A stretch of 64,000 nucleotides of DNA from Stomorhina lunata (lineage: Eukaryota > Arthropoda > Insecta > Diptera > Rhiniidae). Shown piece by piece: positions 26,005-39,179 of this stretch (position 1 is the first letter of the stretch; each line of letters opens with the position of its first letter). A program made the position numbers and the translations under genes. A model generated the notes under the pieces. The model was given only the letters and a program-made list of their open reading frames with translations, had not been told where the DNA came from and did no database searches. The stretch is from the NCBI GenBank assembly GCA_933228675.1, contig OW121743.1, positions 81,419,863 through 81,483,862 of the forward strand, in the 5' to 3' direction.

Positions 26005-26280
26005 GTCAAACAATAAGCTTAGGTACATATTTGTGCAGTGTATTATGAGTTGTTAAAACGGACTGAAGCACTCAGAGGCAATCGTTATCGCAAGCAATTA
26101 ATGCGTTTGAGCCGAGCATTAAAAAACAAACAGCTCGACAGCTTAAAATTGTCACACCGCACCAGCCGTGTTCTCCAGACATTGCTGCCTCGGCCTATCA
26201 CTTGTTGGATCAAAGGCATCTGGCTTAGCTGATCAGCACTTCCGGTCTTATGACAAAGTAAAAAATTGGGGGTAACTGCG
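26005..26280 (+). mobile_element. Mariner transposase remnant
   Basis: The translation includes YYELLKRTEALRGNRYRKQL and LMRLSRALKNKQ, then, in shifted frames, sequence matching the HDNAPSH and PPYSPDLAPSDYH region and LADQHFRSYDKVKNWG. These are landmarks of the mariner catalytic domain around the second aspartate and onward. Frameshifts are present and there is no N-terminus, so it is dead. Confidence 0.75.
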
Positions 26281-26390
26281 TATCTCGTTTCGAAAATAAA
26301 ACTGTTCGAATTTGTATGCTTAAAGCATTAGGTTTCCAAAATAATTTCTTTCAAATCTAAATATGCAGTAATTCCCCAGTTTTTTCAATT
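26281..26390 (+). repeat. Dispersed repeat, second copy of the 24148-24262 block
   Basis: It shares GAAAATAAAACTGTTCGAAT, GCTTAAAGCATTAGGTTTCC and AATCTAAATATGCAGTAA with 24148-24262. Here it directly follows the mariner remnant and may be that family's flank or terminal region. Confidence 0.65.
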
Positions 26391-26449
26391 CATGATTTGT
26401 ACGATGCCCGAAAGATGGTAGAAGATAGTAACCAGCGATGGTTCGAAAT

Positions 26450-28190
26450 TTCAAAAAAAAAAAAAAAACGACGGAAGCCATAGCAAAAATATTATCGAAA
26501 ATTTCGTTAAAATTTTTAAAGGAAAAAATTTTAAAAAGCTTTTTGTTTTAAATTATTTTGTTGAAAATTGTGTATAGAAAAATTTTCATTAATAATTTTT
26601 GTTGAAAATTTTATTTATACATTTTTTATATTTCGTTACAAAATTTCAAAATTTTCGTTATAAAATTTTGAAATTTTAAATTTTTGTTATAAAATTTTCG
26701 ATATAAAATTTTTAAACGAAAATTTGTGATATAAAATTTTTAAATAGAAAATTTTCGATGTAAAATTTTTTAATTGAAAATTTTTCGTATTAAATTTGTT
26801 AATAAGAAATTTTTAATTATAAACTTTTTTATAGAAAATTTTCGATATTAAATTTGTTACTAAGAAATTTTTATTATGATTTTTTTTTTTAAGAAAATTT
26901 TCGACTAAAAATCTTTTTAATAGAAAATTTTCGATGTGTAATTGATATATATTTTAATACAAAATTTGTAATTGATATACAATTTAATACAAAATTTTCT
27001 ATTTTGTAATAAAAAATTTTTGTTATAAAATTTTTAATTGAAAATTTTCGATACAAAATTTTCTAACTGAAAATTTTCGATATTAAATTTGTTACTAAGA
27101 AAGTTTTATTATGAAATTTAAAAAAAATTTCCACAAAAAATTTTTTAAATTTTTTGATATAAAATTTTTTAAATGAAAATTTTCGATATTAAATTGGTTA
27201 ATAAGAAATTTTTAATTATAAACTTTTTAAAGAAAGTGTTCGATATTAAATTTGTTACTAAGAAATTTTTATTCTAAAATTCTTTCGACAAAAAATTTTT
27301 CAAATTAAAAATTTTCGATATAAAAATTTTCAAAAACTTTTTGAGCTGTAAAATAACATTTTTAAATTTTTATAATGAAAAATTTTCGAAATTTTTTTAA
27401 TAAAAAATTTTCAATATGCGTTAATAAAAAAATTTCGATATTATTATAATTTTGTATTAAAAAATTTTTAGTTGAAAATTTTTTAATATAGAATTTTTTA
27501 TAAAAATTTCGATATTAAATTTGTTGATATAAACTCTTTTTTCAGAAAATGTTTGATATATATTTTCGATATAAAATATTTCGAAATAAAATTTTCGAAA
27601 AAAAAAAGAAAATTTTCTACACAAATTTGTGATATAAAATTTGTTATAAAAAAGAATTTAATTAAATTTATTTAATTTTAAGAAAAATTTTCAGTATCAA
27701 ATTTTTTTTGTAAAAATTTTTATAACGAAAATTTTTCAAAACCAAATATTTTTCTAGAATTTTTTTTTAATACAAAATTTTCAATATACTATTAATAAAA
27801 AAAATTTCGATATTATTTTTTTTAGAAAATTTTTTGATATAAATATTTTTAATAGAAAATTTTCGACATAAGATATTTTAACTGAAAATTTTTTATTTAG
27901 AATTTTTAGTAGAAAATTTTTTATTTAGAATTTTTAGTAGAAAATTTTCGATATTGAATTTGTTAATAAAAAACTTTTAATAGAAAATGAAAAATTTTTT
28001 CAGACTAAATTTTCGATATAAAATTTTTCGAAAAAAAAATAGAAAATTTTCTATATATACAATTTTCTATACAAATTTTTGATAAAGGCAAGTTGTGATA
28101 TATTTTAAATATAAAATTTTTAATTGCATTTTTATAATAAAAAAAATTTTCGAAATAAATTCGAAATATATACAAATTTTTTTTTTCCAA
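26450..28190. repeat. AT-rich degenerate repeat field (AAAATTTTCGATAT type)
   Basis: This is about 1.7 kb composed almost wholly of variants of GAAAATTTTCGATATAAAAT with unit lengths drifting around 20-30 bp. The motif is nearly self-complementary (AAAATTTT), so it can form many short hairpins. Small patches of the same style lie at 7250-7480, 29230-29450, 34570-34900 and 56460-56880. No coding frame survives. Confidence 0.85.
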
Positions 28191-29220
28191 AATCAATGTC
28201 ATCTGCGAATTCAGGAGATCAAAGTAATTTACAAGCTTGTGCCGCAGCACAAAAAGTAATTTTTTGTGCCGCAGTGCCGTAGTTTGTTTTCTAGACAACA
28301 AACTTTATGTTCTAATAATTAAAAAAAAAAAGAAAAGAAATCAAGTTTAATACGATCAAATAAAATAAAAAAGTATATTTTTGTTGTTTCTTTGTATGTT
28401 TTTTGTATTTTATAAGTGAAAATATGATGATGGTTTTTCTTTTTTTGTTTATTTGTTATTATTGTTTTTTTTTTATATTAATCTATTAAATGTGTGTACC
28501 ATAATCTACATAGTACAAGTCATGAGATATAGTTTGTATAATTTTGTGGTAATTTTCTTTTTTGTTTTAATATATATATTATATTTCAAATTTAAATTTA
28601 TAAACAAAAATTATAAAGTTTTTTCTTTTTCATAAATTTTCTGCTTTATGATTTAAATAATTTTTAGAATCCTTAGCATAAAAAATTTAAAAAATAGTTA
28701 ATTTTAATGGAACAAACAAAAAATTCGTTTAAGTGTCACAGCACCAAATTTTCAATTTGTTAATCTGAAAAGAGAAAAAAAAAATAATAAGCAATTAAAA
28801 TTTATATTTATTTTTTGTTAAAACAAAATATCATATCATTATCATATATCATTGGAAAGGGTTTTATTTTTATATTTGGAAAGGGTTTTATGGTCAAATG
28901 TTTGATTTCTGTTTGTATAAGCAAATTTCTTATAAATTTCTACTATTTTGAGTTTCAAAATAGTAGACCGATTTTTACCAATCTCAATAGCAATGGTCCC
29001 ACTGGTAGAAAAAAAATGACATGTTTTGCGAATGGCCAAGTAGAAGAAAATCTTTCAAAACTTGGCCTACGATATTGGAGAATATGCGCCCAAGATAGGC
29101 ACATGGAATTCTAAAATATGCTCGGCCTTTGACCTAGACAGGCTGTAACTATAGGCTATTTAAGTAAGTATGTTTAGTAAAAAAGTTATTATTCGATGTC
29201 AACTTACAATTTTTTCAATC
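28191..29220. other. AT-rich spacer with a family-A scrap
   Basis: There is no gene. Positions 28965-29030 (GACCGATTTTTACCAATCTC, AATAGCAATGGTCC) match the interior of family-A elements. GTGCCGCAG occurs twice near 28240 and 28265. Confidence 0.45.
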
Positions 29221-29229
29221 TTCCCTTTA

Positions 29230-29450
29230 AATGTTTCTATAGAAAATTTTTAGATATGAAAATTTTTCTATCGAAAATTTTTAGATATACAAATTTTTCT
29301 ATAGAAAATTTTTAGATAAAAAAATTTTTTATTTTCCGGTACAACAATTTTTCTATAGAAAATTTTCCGGTATAAAAATTTTTCGGTATAAAAATTTTTC
29401 GGTATAAAAATTTTTCGGTATAAAAATGTTTCAGTATTAAAATTTTTTTT
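29230..29450. repeat. Short tandem array, 16-bp unit
   Basis: The unit CGGTATAAAAATTTTT repeats about five times at about 29368-29435, next to TTCTATAGAAAATTTTTAGA variants. It belongs to the same AT-rich style as the 26.5 kb field. Confidence 0.75.
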
Positions 29451-29790
29451 TGTCTCGAGTCCTGTCTAGCGGCTTCGTCAGCAACTTCGTTGCCAGCGAT
29501 GTCGCAATCACCAGGAATCTAATCCTACAATTGAGCGATAGATCTAATAGGGCCAATCTACATTTTTTGACAAGTTTTAAGTTAATACTGTGTCCTTGTA
29601 GAGCCTTGAGGGCAGCCTGGCTTTCGACATAAATTCCCACCTCACCGTTTTCAATTATGGTACTGGGGATAAGTTTTGCGGCCTTCCAAATAGCAAATAT
29701 CTCTGCCTGAAAGACACTACACTCGTCCACAAGTCTATAAGATTTCTGATGTTTTGTTTCATCAGAAACACACCTGATCCAGTACCGCAA
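29440..29790 (-). mobile_element. Non-LTR retrotransposon RNase H fragment
   Basis: The minus-strand frame reads SYRLVDECSVFQAEIFAIWK and GEVGIYVESQAALKALQGHS, then CRLALLDLSLNCRIRFLVI. This is the RNase H fold found in I/LOA-type elements (E of the FQAE motif; a Ser replaces Asp in the usual YVDSQAA, here YVESQAA). It is truncated at both ends and not a host gene. Confidence 0.7.
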
Positions 29791-30046
29791 TCCATTTTAA
29801 AGCCATATGTCAAGATCGAATTCTCTTGAAAAAGCGATATACGATCAATAGTTTGGTTTTATAGAAAATCATAACGTGTTAAGACTTTTAAACATTCTAT
29901 ACGAAATGTCATAGTTAAGACTTCCATAGAAATTCTTCTTTAGAATTCGAAACTCCATATTAAGATTTTTATGGATTGTTATGTTAAAATGAAATCTTTT
30001 CCTTATGATATTAATTAAATCTCCTTGTTAATTATTGACTTACCTG
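29791..30046. other. Region downstream of Dullard
   Basis: AT-rich, no gene. It should contain the minus-strand Dullard 3' UTR. A GTAAGTC lies just after the stop codon, so a 3' UTR intron is possible. Confidence 0.35.
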
Positions 30047-33000
30047 CTACCATAAACCGTGTAAATGTAAATTTCGCGATAAAACCGAACGTACATCATT
30101 TGTAAACCTTAATGCATCCAGCATGGGTAATAATGATAGTAATGAAACATCCATGGGATCTGAAAACCAACTTTTGATTGGTATAGCATTATTGGGAAAA
30201 CAGCGATATGCAGCAGGAGAATTATCAATTATGAATATCTAAAAGAAAACAGACGTGTAATATAATAAAAATTTAATAAATGTATGTATGTAATAAACCA
30301 CATTTTATAAATAATACATACTCTATTTAAATCATTGCAAATAGCTGATAAATCTTTGGTATATGAACCATAATCTGGCGTACAATGTTGACGATAATAG
30401 CGGCGACGTAATATGTTACGGCCATTGTCTAATTTGTCAGCGACCGCAGCGCCATAAATTTCCATACTGGCGGTAAAAACTACCAAATCATACCATTGTG
30501 AGACCTTAAAAAAAAAAAACAAAAAAATATATTTAAGTATTGACTAGAATAGATTTTAAAACATTACTACAGTTTTCTTAACTTACCACATCTAAAAAGA
30601 AATCGACGTGTGGCCTTTTATGTACAAAAAATCTAACAGGATGACGATCTATTGTCACTTTTACTGTAAAATCATGAGGTGTTCCAGGCTTAACCGTATT
30701 CCTGGGCATGGCATTGTGATGCGAATGTATTAGTGTCTCGTCCAAATCCAAAACTAATGTCTTACGTTGAACAATGCTTAGGCGATGCCGTGATACCGGT
30801 GATAATGGGAAGAGTTCATATTTGACAGGTTGATACTGCACAAACTAAAGTGGTTCATATCAGTGTTTCTTTTTTTATTTCAAATGTTTTATTATATTTT
30901 ATATAGTATAACAATTTAATGAATAATTACAATCAAAGTGTTCGACTATTGAATAATATATAGTGTGGTCAGAATTTTGATAAGGCATATTTATTAACAA
31001 TATTTTAATTGTTTAACGATTTTTATCTTTAACTACAAATTCCAGCGTTAATGATAACAAAGGGTTATACAATTTTGCCTATCTTAGATAATTTTGGTAT
31101 ACTAAATCGAAAAATTCTATTGGCTTTCTGAGGCCCTAGTTTTCGATATATGTATATTTATATGAAACATAAAATTCGGAGCTGAATTAACAAGATAAGC
31201 AAAGCTTTCGAATCAAAATTTCGTGAAAAGAGGCGACGTTTGCCGAGACATGGACATTTGCCCTGCCCTAAGTAATACAATGTTATTAATTCCCATATTA
31301 CAGCTTTACATTACATATCAGTAAAACTGAATTTGTCAAAAAAAATCCAATTTACTTCCTAACCTCAAAATTGCCCACCCTTTACAGAATCATAAGTTGA
31401 AAGTTTTTCAATTAGTTGCAAAAATGTGTGCCGAATTTTATTAATTTGTTATACTAATCTTTCATATAAATTTAATTGTATATAAATGCATTGGAACAAT
31501 TCAAGTTCAACTGAACTGCACCGATTTTTAATTTTTTTTCCCTGTTAGAGCCTTTAAATAGCTTTTGTTTGAAACTCTTTTATGGTTTTGGAGACATAGT
31601 GCTTTAAAGTTCAGGAATATAAATTGATATATTACTGTTATTTGTGTACCGATTGTGACAATATTGATGTCATGTGAAAGTGCTCCAAAATATCATTCAC
31701 ATGAGATGTCTTAGTTTCCTTTTCATTAGCCCATTAAGGAACTATTAAGAAATATATAAAATTTTGCCCACGTTTTTTGTGCAAAAATGTCCACTTCTCG
31801 AAAACTGCTCGATATAAGGTTAACTAATGATATATAGATTTAAGTAGCCAACCCTTTAATCTGTCATTTTAAAAATGGGTGCAGTTCAGTTGATCTAGAC
31901 TTTGAAAATGAAAAATAAAAAATAACCAACTTTAATATCTTTGTTATCTTAAAAGATAGGTATAACCTGATTATTTATATCACATGAAAGCTTTACTATC
32001 CTTATGAAATTCTAAGACGATTGAGCGATGTCCGTCTGTCTGCCCGTCTGTCTGTTGTCGGTACGACAAATTGTCGGCTAATAAATTACAAATTATAACA
32101 GCTATGATGACAAGATTTGGCATATAAAAGTTTTATATAAGCACTAGCCAGCATATAAAATTTCATCGAAATCGGATCACATTTAACCTTAGCTCCCATA
32201 CAAAAAACTTACGGAAACAGCCTAAATTCCACCTAAAATACACTTAAATGTCAATAAATGATAAACTGTAATAGCTTTGTCCACCAAATTTAGCACAAGG
32301 AAGTCTTATGTCAATACCAGCCAGTGTGCACAATTTTTTTGCAATCGGTCATCATTTGACCATAGCTCCCATATAAAAAACTTACGGAAACACAAAAATA
32401 CAAAAAGAAAAGGGGGTTTATGTCCGTCTGTCCGTCAGATAAAAGCGCGATATCGCCTTAACGATAAGAGCTAAAGGGACAAAATTTTACAAAAGTATTT
32501 TAGATACCTTGTATTGAAAATGGACAAAATCGGTTCACATATAGTTAGAGCTTCTATATAACCCCGCCCCGGGAAACACATTAATGCTGATAAATTGAAT
32601 ACAATCGTAATAGCTATGACGACTAAATTTAGAACAGGGAAGTTTTATGCAACTATTGGTCAGTATATCAAATTTTATGGGAATCGGTTCATATTTGACT
32701 ATAGCTTTCACATAAAAAACACTCCCGGAAACCAAAAAAAATTTGGCAAAGTCCAAAAGCTATTACATTAGAAACTATGACAGCTATGTCCCCTAAATTT
32801 TCAAATAATAAGCTCTATATAAATACCAGCCAGTGTGTAAAATTTTGTTACAATCAGTCAACATTTGGCTATAATTGTTATATATTTAACATCCCCTTTT
32901 AAAAAGATTCGGATGTACAGTCTGCATATTAAGATTGCACCAACGTCCGGACTTTATATATGGTAGATGCATTAGGAACTCCTAACAAAGTATATGAACC

Positions 33001-33517
33001 TGTCGTATTACTATTAATCTAAACGAAAAGCATAACAACTTATTAATGGTAAACCATATCAGGTTACGATACCGAATTTTGTTCAAAGTAAATACTAGGA
33101 AAACCACTTACATACTTTTAAATGTTGAACTATAAAGCTCCTGCAACCGAATTTAGTCCAAATATTTTACTAGCAATACCAACTAGCGTAACAACTTTTT
33201 TCGAATTTAGTCCACATTTTGAATTAGCTGCACCCTCGTAGATATATGAAATTTATTTCTAAATTTAACACAACTTGATAAGATTCGGCACAGCCGAATA
33301 TAACACTTGTTAAAATTAAAAGTACTTTATCTGGTAAAAAATCGGTGCTGTTCAGTAGAACTAGACTTAAACCAATGTATTTTTTTAAAGTGTGAAAAAA
33401 ATATATTTTTATACTTACAGCTCTGACTTGACGGTTGAACATAAAACATACGCAGGTCCACACTTTTGACAACAGTACTAATAATGCCCGGAATTTCATT
33501 TGTATTAGGGAAAACAT
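30047..33517 (-). CDS. Dd: Dullard / CTDNEP1 serine-threonine phosphatase
   Basis: This membrane-bound HAD-family phosphatase of the endoplasmic reticulum and nuclear envelope acts on lipin and restrains BMP signalling. Coding exons (minus) are 33517-33419, 30844-30587, 30504-30322 and 30238-30047, all phase 0, with GT-AG borders, giving 243 residues, the family's normal size. Residues about 7-26 ([19 protein letters not shown]) form the membrane segment. The catalytic signature is [13 protein letters not shown] (D66 and D68). It is followed by [74 protein letters not shown] and the C-terminus [13 protein letters not shown]. Intron 1 is 2.6 kb and packed with repeats; the other introns are under 100 bp. 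All key residues are present, so the gene should be functional. Confidence 0.95.
31170..31390 (+). repeat. Dispersed repeat shared with the LysRS intron
   Basis: GAATTAACAAGATAAGC, AAATTTCGTGAAAAGAGGCG and AAAATTGCCCACCC match 9110-9310 in order and spacing. It lies within Dullard intron 1. Confidence 0.6.
31480..33316 (+). mobile_element. Helitron/DINE-like element with internal direct repeats (tentative)
   Basis: It includes the GTCCGTCTGTC/TGCCCGTCTGTCTG tract (32029-32054). Next come several degenerate copies (unit about 120-150 bp) of: AGCTATGAC, AAATTTAG, a CAGCCAGTGTG-like phrase, AATCGG, and ATAGCTCCCATATAAAAAAC (about 32095, 32270, 32395, 32610, 32775). It closes with a hairpin, TTCGGCACAGCCGAA, at about 33283-33297, followed by CACTTGTT. 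This layout is common in fly non-autonomous rolling-circle-type elements, but I cannot confirm the class. It sits in Dullard intron 1 and carries no ORF. Confidence 0.55.
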
Positions 33518-34560
33518 TGGTAAGCTTTGAACTTACCAATGTACAGCATAAATTCTATTTTCAGTAATTTTTAGTAATATTATTTCTCTACAAGTTTATC
33601 TAAGATATCAAATACTTTATTAATGTAAATCAAATTGTTTGTTGGGTTATTTATGTTTCTTTAGAAGATAATAATGACCTGAGCAAAAAAGGAGAAGAGA
33701 ACATTATCCAACGGTAGGAGAAAACGAAGTTAGAGAAGCGCGCGCTTCAATAATGTTGAATCGCAAAAAAATGTTTATTTAACAATTGTCTTTCAAGTAC
33801 ATATTAAAAAAAAAGCAAATACAACAAAAGCATATGCACTATCGAAATGTGTGTATGGTATTGCAGCAATTAATAATAAAATCAATACAAAATAAATTTT
33901 AATTTAACTTTCATTCTAAACCTTTTGTGTAAATTGTTCACTTGTTTTTTGTTTATAAATTAGTTAATTGTTTTAATCCTTTTGTAATTTTGCAATTTAT
34001 TTTATTATATTTTTTAAATTACAAAAAATAATAACACACACTTTGTAAAAGTCTGCAAATAAAATACGGTTAGATACGGATTTTGTTTTTATAAGAGATA
34101 AACGCCGCTTTTTTCTTGTATTTGTTGTTGTTGTTTTGAAACAGTGTTGCCGTGTTTTCTTGATGTCGATTTGTGGACAAAGTGGGGATAGTGTCATACT
34201 CAAAGTTGCCATATCTTTTTTTTATAAAAACTGACAATTTCGAAAAAGAAATCTCTTTTTCATATTTAAAATCTGTATATTCAAAGTTAAATTCAAGAAA
34301 ATGTTAAAAAAAACCTCTTTTAATATGCAAAATAAAACTATAGAATTCAAAAAAATATGTTTTCTTGGTTAAAAACCAGTTTTACACAATTTTCCACTTT
34401 AAAAATGTACAACAAAAAAAACAGATAAATCGGCACACTGGTCATACTATCAATCTTAATAATGACTTAAGGAGTGTTCCGAGTAAAGTATTCATATACT
34501 ATTTCATGACTAACATATCGTCACCTAAAACACTAAATAACCTATCTGCAGTTTTCAAAA
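33518..34560. other. Upstream region of Dullard
   Basis: AT-rich with no coding exon. It should include the minus-strand Dullard promoter. Confidence 0.35.
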
Positions 34561-34569
34561 GTTTGCAGG

Positions 34570-35160
34570 AAAGGGGAAAAAACGTTATAAAAAAATTTTG
34601 TTTCGGAATATTTTATATCGAAAATTTTGTTTAAAGAAAATTATATCAAAAATTTTCTATAAAAAACATTAAAAATTTTTTATCAACAAATTTAATATCG
34701 ATAATTTTCTATTTAAAAATTGTAATTATATCAAAAATCTTCAATAAAAAAATTTATAACAAAAATTTTTTATTACAAAATTTTATATCAAAAATTTTGT
34801 ATTAAAAAGTTTTTAAGTCGAATATTTTATATCGAAAATTTTCTTTAAAAAAATTTTGAAATAAAAATTTCTTAGTAAATTTTTATTTTTTAATTAGTTT
34901 ATAATTAAAAATTTCTTACTAAGTCCCGTTTTACACGAATCAGGTTTACTGATTCAGTTTTTATTTAAATTTCTTTCGAATCTGCATTTCACACACAAAC
35001 ATTTTCTTCATCAGTTTTCATTTTATTTTCCTTATTTTATTTTCAAAATTTTCGTTAACTTGAAAGTACGGTCAGGTTCGCTCAATTTTAATTCTGTCAG
35101 TTTTTTCTCAAACAAATTCAAGACTTGATAAGCCAAACCTGACTAATGTAAAAGTAGGGT
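34570..35160 (+). mobile_element. AT-rich repeat patch followed by a family-B MITE
   Basis: Positions 34570-34915 are degenerate ATATCAAAAATTTTCTAT-type repeats. The MITE runs about 34922-35158, starting GTCCCGTTTTACACGAATCA and ending CTGACTAATGTAAAAGTAGG, and is bordered by TAA on both sides. It aligns along its whole length with 5935-6181. Confidence 0.65.
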
Positions 35161-35164
35161 AAGA

Positions 35165-35530
35165 AATTTAATTTCAGAAATTTTCGATTAAAATCAGGAG
35201 AATACGATGGCGTGGTAGGACTTCCCATTTTATAGTTTCCAAGTATGTTTTGAATAATTTTTAAACATGGGGTTGACATTCTCATGCTGTTAAACCACTT
35301 GTTTTGAGGTCATTTGTCTTTCAATTCTGGGATCAAACGTATTAATCGCGTTTGTTTTAGTCGGTTATAACACTTCGCCGATCTGGTCCCACCAAATACA
35401 GAGCATGGCGTTGACGTCAAAATCACCGTTCTTGAAGTGTTGAAAGCACTATAACGTTCTTTTACTACTATCGACCTCACGACTGATTTCGTCATATTAA
35501 AACGAAAAATTAAAGCGGGATTCACTCTTT
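35165..35530 (-). mobile_element. Mariner transposase remnant
   Basis: On the minus strand, one frame reads FDVNAMLCIWWDQIGEV, the mariner MLCIWWDQ region with the second catalytic aspartate, and the end reads SPTTPSYSPDF, matching the HPPYSPDLAPSD block. Internal stops and shifts make it inactive. Confidence 0.7.
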
Positions 35531-38083
35531 AAAAGAGAGAGAAAATATTTTGTCAAACTACATATAAAAAAAATTTTGTCCGGACAAAAATTTTGTTTGA
35601 ACAAAATGGGTGAATTCAGCTTAAAGCAATATATCTCCCAAACCAAAAGATAATTGCCCATAAAATAGCAAAATAAAGGCTATTTAAAGGCACTAACAGA
35701 CAAAACACATTTAAAAATCAAAAAAATATCCATTAATATGCAACTTTAACATTGTTAATGGTAAATGGTATCACAAGATTTTCAACAAAATATCTATTAA
35801 AAAAATAAACCGTTACTAATTTAACTATCCCAGTCAAATAGTGTGTGCACAAAACATCAATGGCAACTCTTTTGCAATAAAGTTAACATTTTCGCATTCC
35901 CGAGAGAACTTATATTATCTCTTTTATTATCTACATTTATCTCTCGAACCTAAAGCCAAAATACACGCACTCACAAAAGAGCAGGTAAAAAAAGAAGCGG
36001 CCAAACAAAATTATGATAGGAACTTGCTGAATTATCAATTACATAAATTTGTAGGAAAACAAAAAAGTAATTTTTTGTTTTTAAAAATATTGGCTAAAAT
36101 CCAAAAACAAAATGATTCTTCAACCCGTGAATTATGAAATTTCTAAATTTTGACACTCTCGTCGTGTTTTATTTTCTCCTTTCATTAGTATTTTGTTGTT
36201 CTTTTTTTTTGCTATTTCGAACACTTCTCCTTTTCAAGATTTTTCTTTGACGTCGACACTCATTATATGTTTAATTGGTTTGTATACCTTTTATTAATTT
36301 TAAGCACTTTTTTAATTTTAGTCTATCTCAAAATTTTAAATAGTTTATGAATTTGCATGTGTTTCTTGGTAAATTAGTTTTTACTAAATTACATTAGACA
36401 AATTTTCACTACCCGCTGAACTTTGCTTTTTTCTGCCGTGTTGCATGCTATTTTCCGTTTTCTTTTGATTTGACAGTGATGTTAACATGTTTGTTTTCAT
36501 TTCAATTTTATCACAGCGCTAAACTAACGTGAAGTCAATAAAGCGATTTTCTTTGAAAATCGAACGATAAATAAATCATTTCTGATTGATTGATACATTT
36601 TTTCGTTTAAAAATTGTTAAAGAATATATGTTAATCAATTTAAAAAAAAATGTTAATAAAAAAATTTTTTCGTTTTACATTTTTATCATAATTTTTTTTA
36701 ACGTTCTCATACAAAATCTTTTTCGGTATAAAAATTTTACATAGCAAATTTTGAAATATTTTAACTTTAGTATTACGAATAAAAAAATCTAATATTTTAG
36801 ACAAAACTTATCTTTAGAAGTCGAACAACACTTTTAAAGCGCGTCTTACACTTTTATTTATTTTATGCCTCAGTTCACAATTTGGGACAGAACTTAGATG
36901 CGAAAAACTTTATAACTATAAAAAAATATGTGGTCATTTATAAGGATTTTCTGTCGCTATTGAATGAGAAAATTTTATGGACAACAAAACAAGAAAAAAT
37001 ATAGTAATGCAAAGTGCCCACTACATATTTTGGTTTTGGTGTCACGGCTCTATGAAAAAGGTCATTTGAGTGGTATTGAAACAATAATGTAAATTTATTT
37101 CACGAGATTCAAATCCATCCAACTGGTCAAAACTTCGGACTGTGAAAAAGTATTTTTCTTCGGTAAAAAAGAAATTAAAGAACACCGAAATAATGTCCCA
37201 GAAAAAGTCTCAGTTTAAGCGTCTACTTACGCCTTAAAAAGGTAAGAGAAACAACTTTCAAATTGTTAATTGAAGAACTTCGGGAAAAGTCTATTAATTT
37301 ATAAATATTAAAAAAGATGTCAACATATAAATTTGAGATGAATTTATACAATATTTAAATAAATTTCTGTATTTTTATATTGAACGGGTTAAGCCTAAAT
37401 ATTATTAATTTATTAAGCCTAAAAATTTAAATTTATTTATGCCTAAGTTCTTCCGGTCATAGTTTTTTCTTTAAATTTTCGATGTTGGCCAATTTTTCAC
37501 TGTGTTTTGGGACTCTTCAAGGCCTGATATAAAAAATAAAAGAATATTCGGTCTCTGCTTCAAGCATTTAAACAATTTAAATTTTTATTAAGAATTTTCA
37601 GCGATTTTTACTTATCAACTTAAAGTCATCCCTGGTTTAATTTTTACATTTGGCAATGCTACTCTTGTTTTATCGGCGAAAATTGCACAAAAAAACGAAG
37701 CGAATTTATTTTTTGCAAACGAATTATGTTGAGCTCGTGTGAGAAGGCGTCGTTTTTTATTTGCGAAAATTTAATATAAAACTTATAAATTTAGTGAGAA
37801 AAATTTATGCAAACCTCTTAATAATGTCAATCTAAGTGCAAACAAATATAGGACATTGAAGAAAGTTGTGTAAAATAAGATTATTAAAAATTATTGATAC
37901 AGAAAAAACCGGACATAAAACGAGTACTTGCAAAAGCCGCAAAGGCGTGAAGCTACTGCAGTGTGTAATTAAAAAAGAGTAGTTAATTTTCTTTCCAAAT
38001 AAATACAAAATTATTTAATTGTTAAATTTTTAAAAGGGATTTTGTTAAAAAAATCCTTTCCATTTAGTTTTTTTTTTATCCAG
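35531..38083. other. SS18 upstream region
   Basis: No supported gene. A 98-codon plus-strand frame at 35841-36137 (ending KILAKIQKQNDSSTREL) has no family resemblance. Around 36420-36540 and 37660-37960 the sequence is less AT-biased (ATGTTGAGCTCGTGTGAGAA), as expected for a promoter and 5' leader. A probable leader-intron acceptor, TTTTTTTATCCAG, ends at 38083. Confidence 0.4.
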
Positions 38084-38159
38084 TACATTGAAAACAGCCA
38101 AAATTGTGGAAAAGCAGGAAAAAACACCCAAGCGGAAGAAGAAGGCTGCAGCCAGTAAA

Positions 38160-39147
38160 ATGACTGCAGTCTTTTCGCCGCAACCACCGCCACAACAGCA
38201 GGCGGCTGGTCAACCACCTCCGGGAGGTATGATGCAACCTCCACAGTCTACGACACCCAATTCAATGCAACCACCGCAACAGCAGTCGGTAGTGGGAGGT
38301 CCAGGACCAGGTGGTATGATGGGACCTGGTGGGGGTGGTCCTGGTGGTATGCCACCTGTGATGGGCATGGGAGGACAAGTAGTTCCTCCCATGCAGCGTG
38401 GTCCGCCAATGGGTGTTATGGGCGGGCCTCCTGGTGGCCCGGAGGGAATGATGGGTGGCCCTCCACCTGGCCCACATGGTGGTGGTGTTCCTCCACCTCC
38501 TAGCCCAGCTCATATACAGAAAATTCTAGACGAGAATTGTAAGATTATACAAACCATACAGAGTTTTCAAAATATTGGGAAATCATATGAATGTACTTCG
38601 TATCATAATGCCTTGCATAGGAATCTTGTCTATTTGGCTCAACTGGCCGATCCTACTATGAATATCAATCAAATTTTGCCACCACCGCATATCCTTCAAG
38701 CTCAAGCCAACCAACAAGGACCACATGGTATGATGGGATCAGGTGGTCCTCCACCGCCACAGCAACAACAACCACAGGGTGGACCACCACCTGGAACTCA
38801 GGCACAGATGGGTGGACCTCCAGGCGCTCCCGGTATGCCGCCGATGCAACATGATGCATCTGGTCAAGCACCATCTGGTAGTCAAATGCCTCCTTACGGT
38901 CAAGGACCCCCACAGCATCCAGGTATGCCTCCAAATGGTGGACAACCTCAACAGGGACCACCGCCACCCTCTGTTCCCCAACAACCTGGTGGTCCTCAAA
39001 GTGGTCCACCTCCACAGCAAGGACCATATCGTGGTGGCCCACAAGGACCTGGTCCTCAACAGCAACAACAATCTGTCGGAGGTCCCCAGCAGCAGCAACA
39101 ACAACAGCCGAATAACAATACACCAGGAAGTAAGTAAACTACATACA

Positions 39148-39179
<32 letters not shown>

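Noticed and set aside
29437..29790. Host gene of 117 residues
   Set aside because: The sequence is a transposon RNase H domain, truncated at both ends.
35841..36137. 98-codon plus-strand frame upstream of SS18
   Set aside because: It has no similarity I recognise, no splice context and AT-rich composition.
38088..38159. SS18 start at the TTG at 38088
   Set aside because: It is not an ATG; this segment is either leader or an extension that would need an upstream exon. The ATG at 38160 aligns with the family start.
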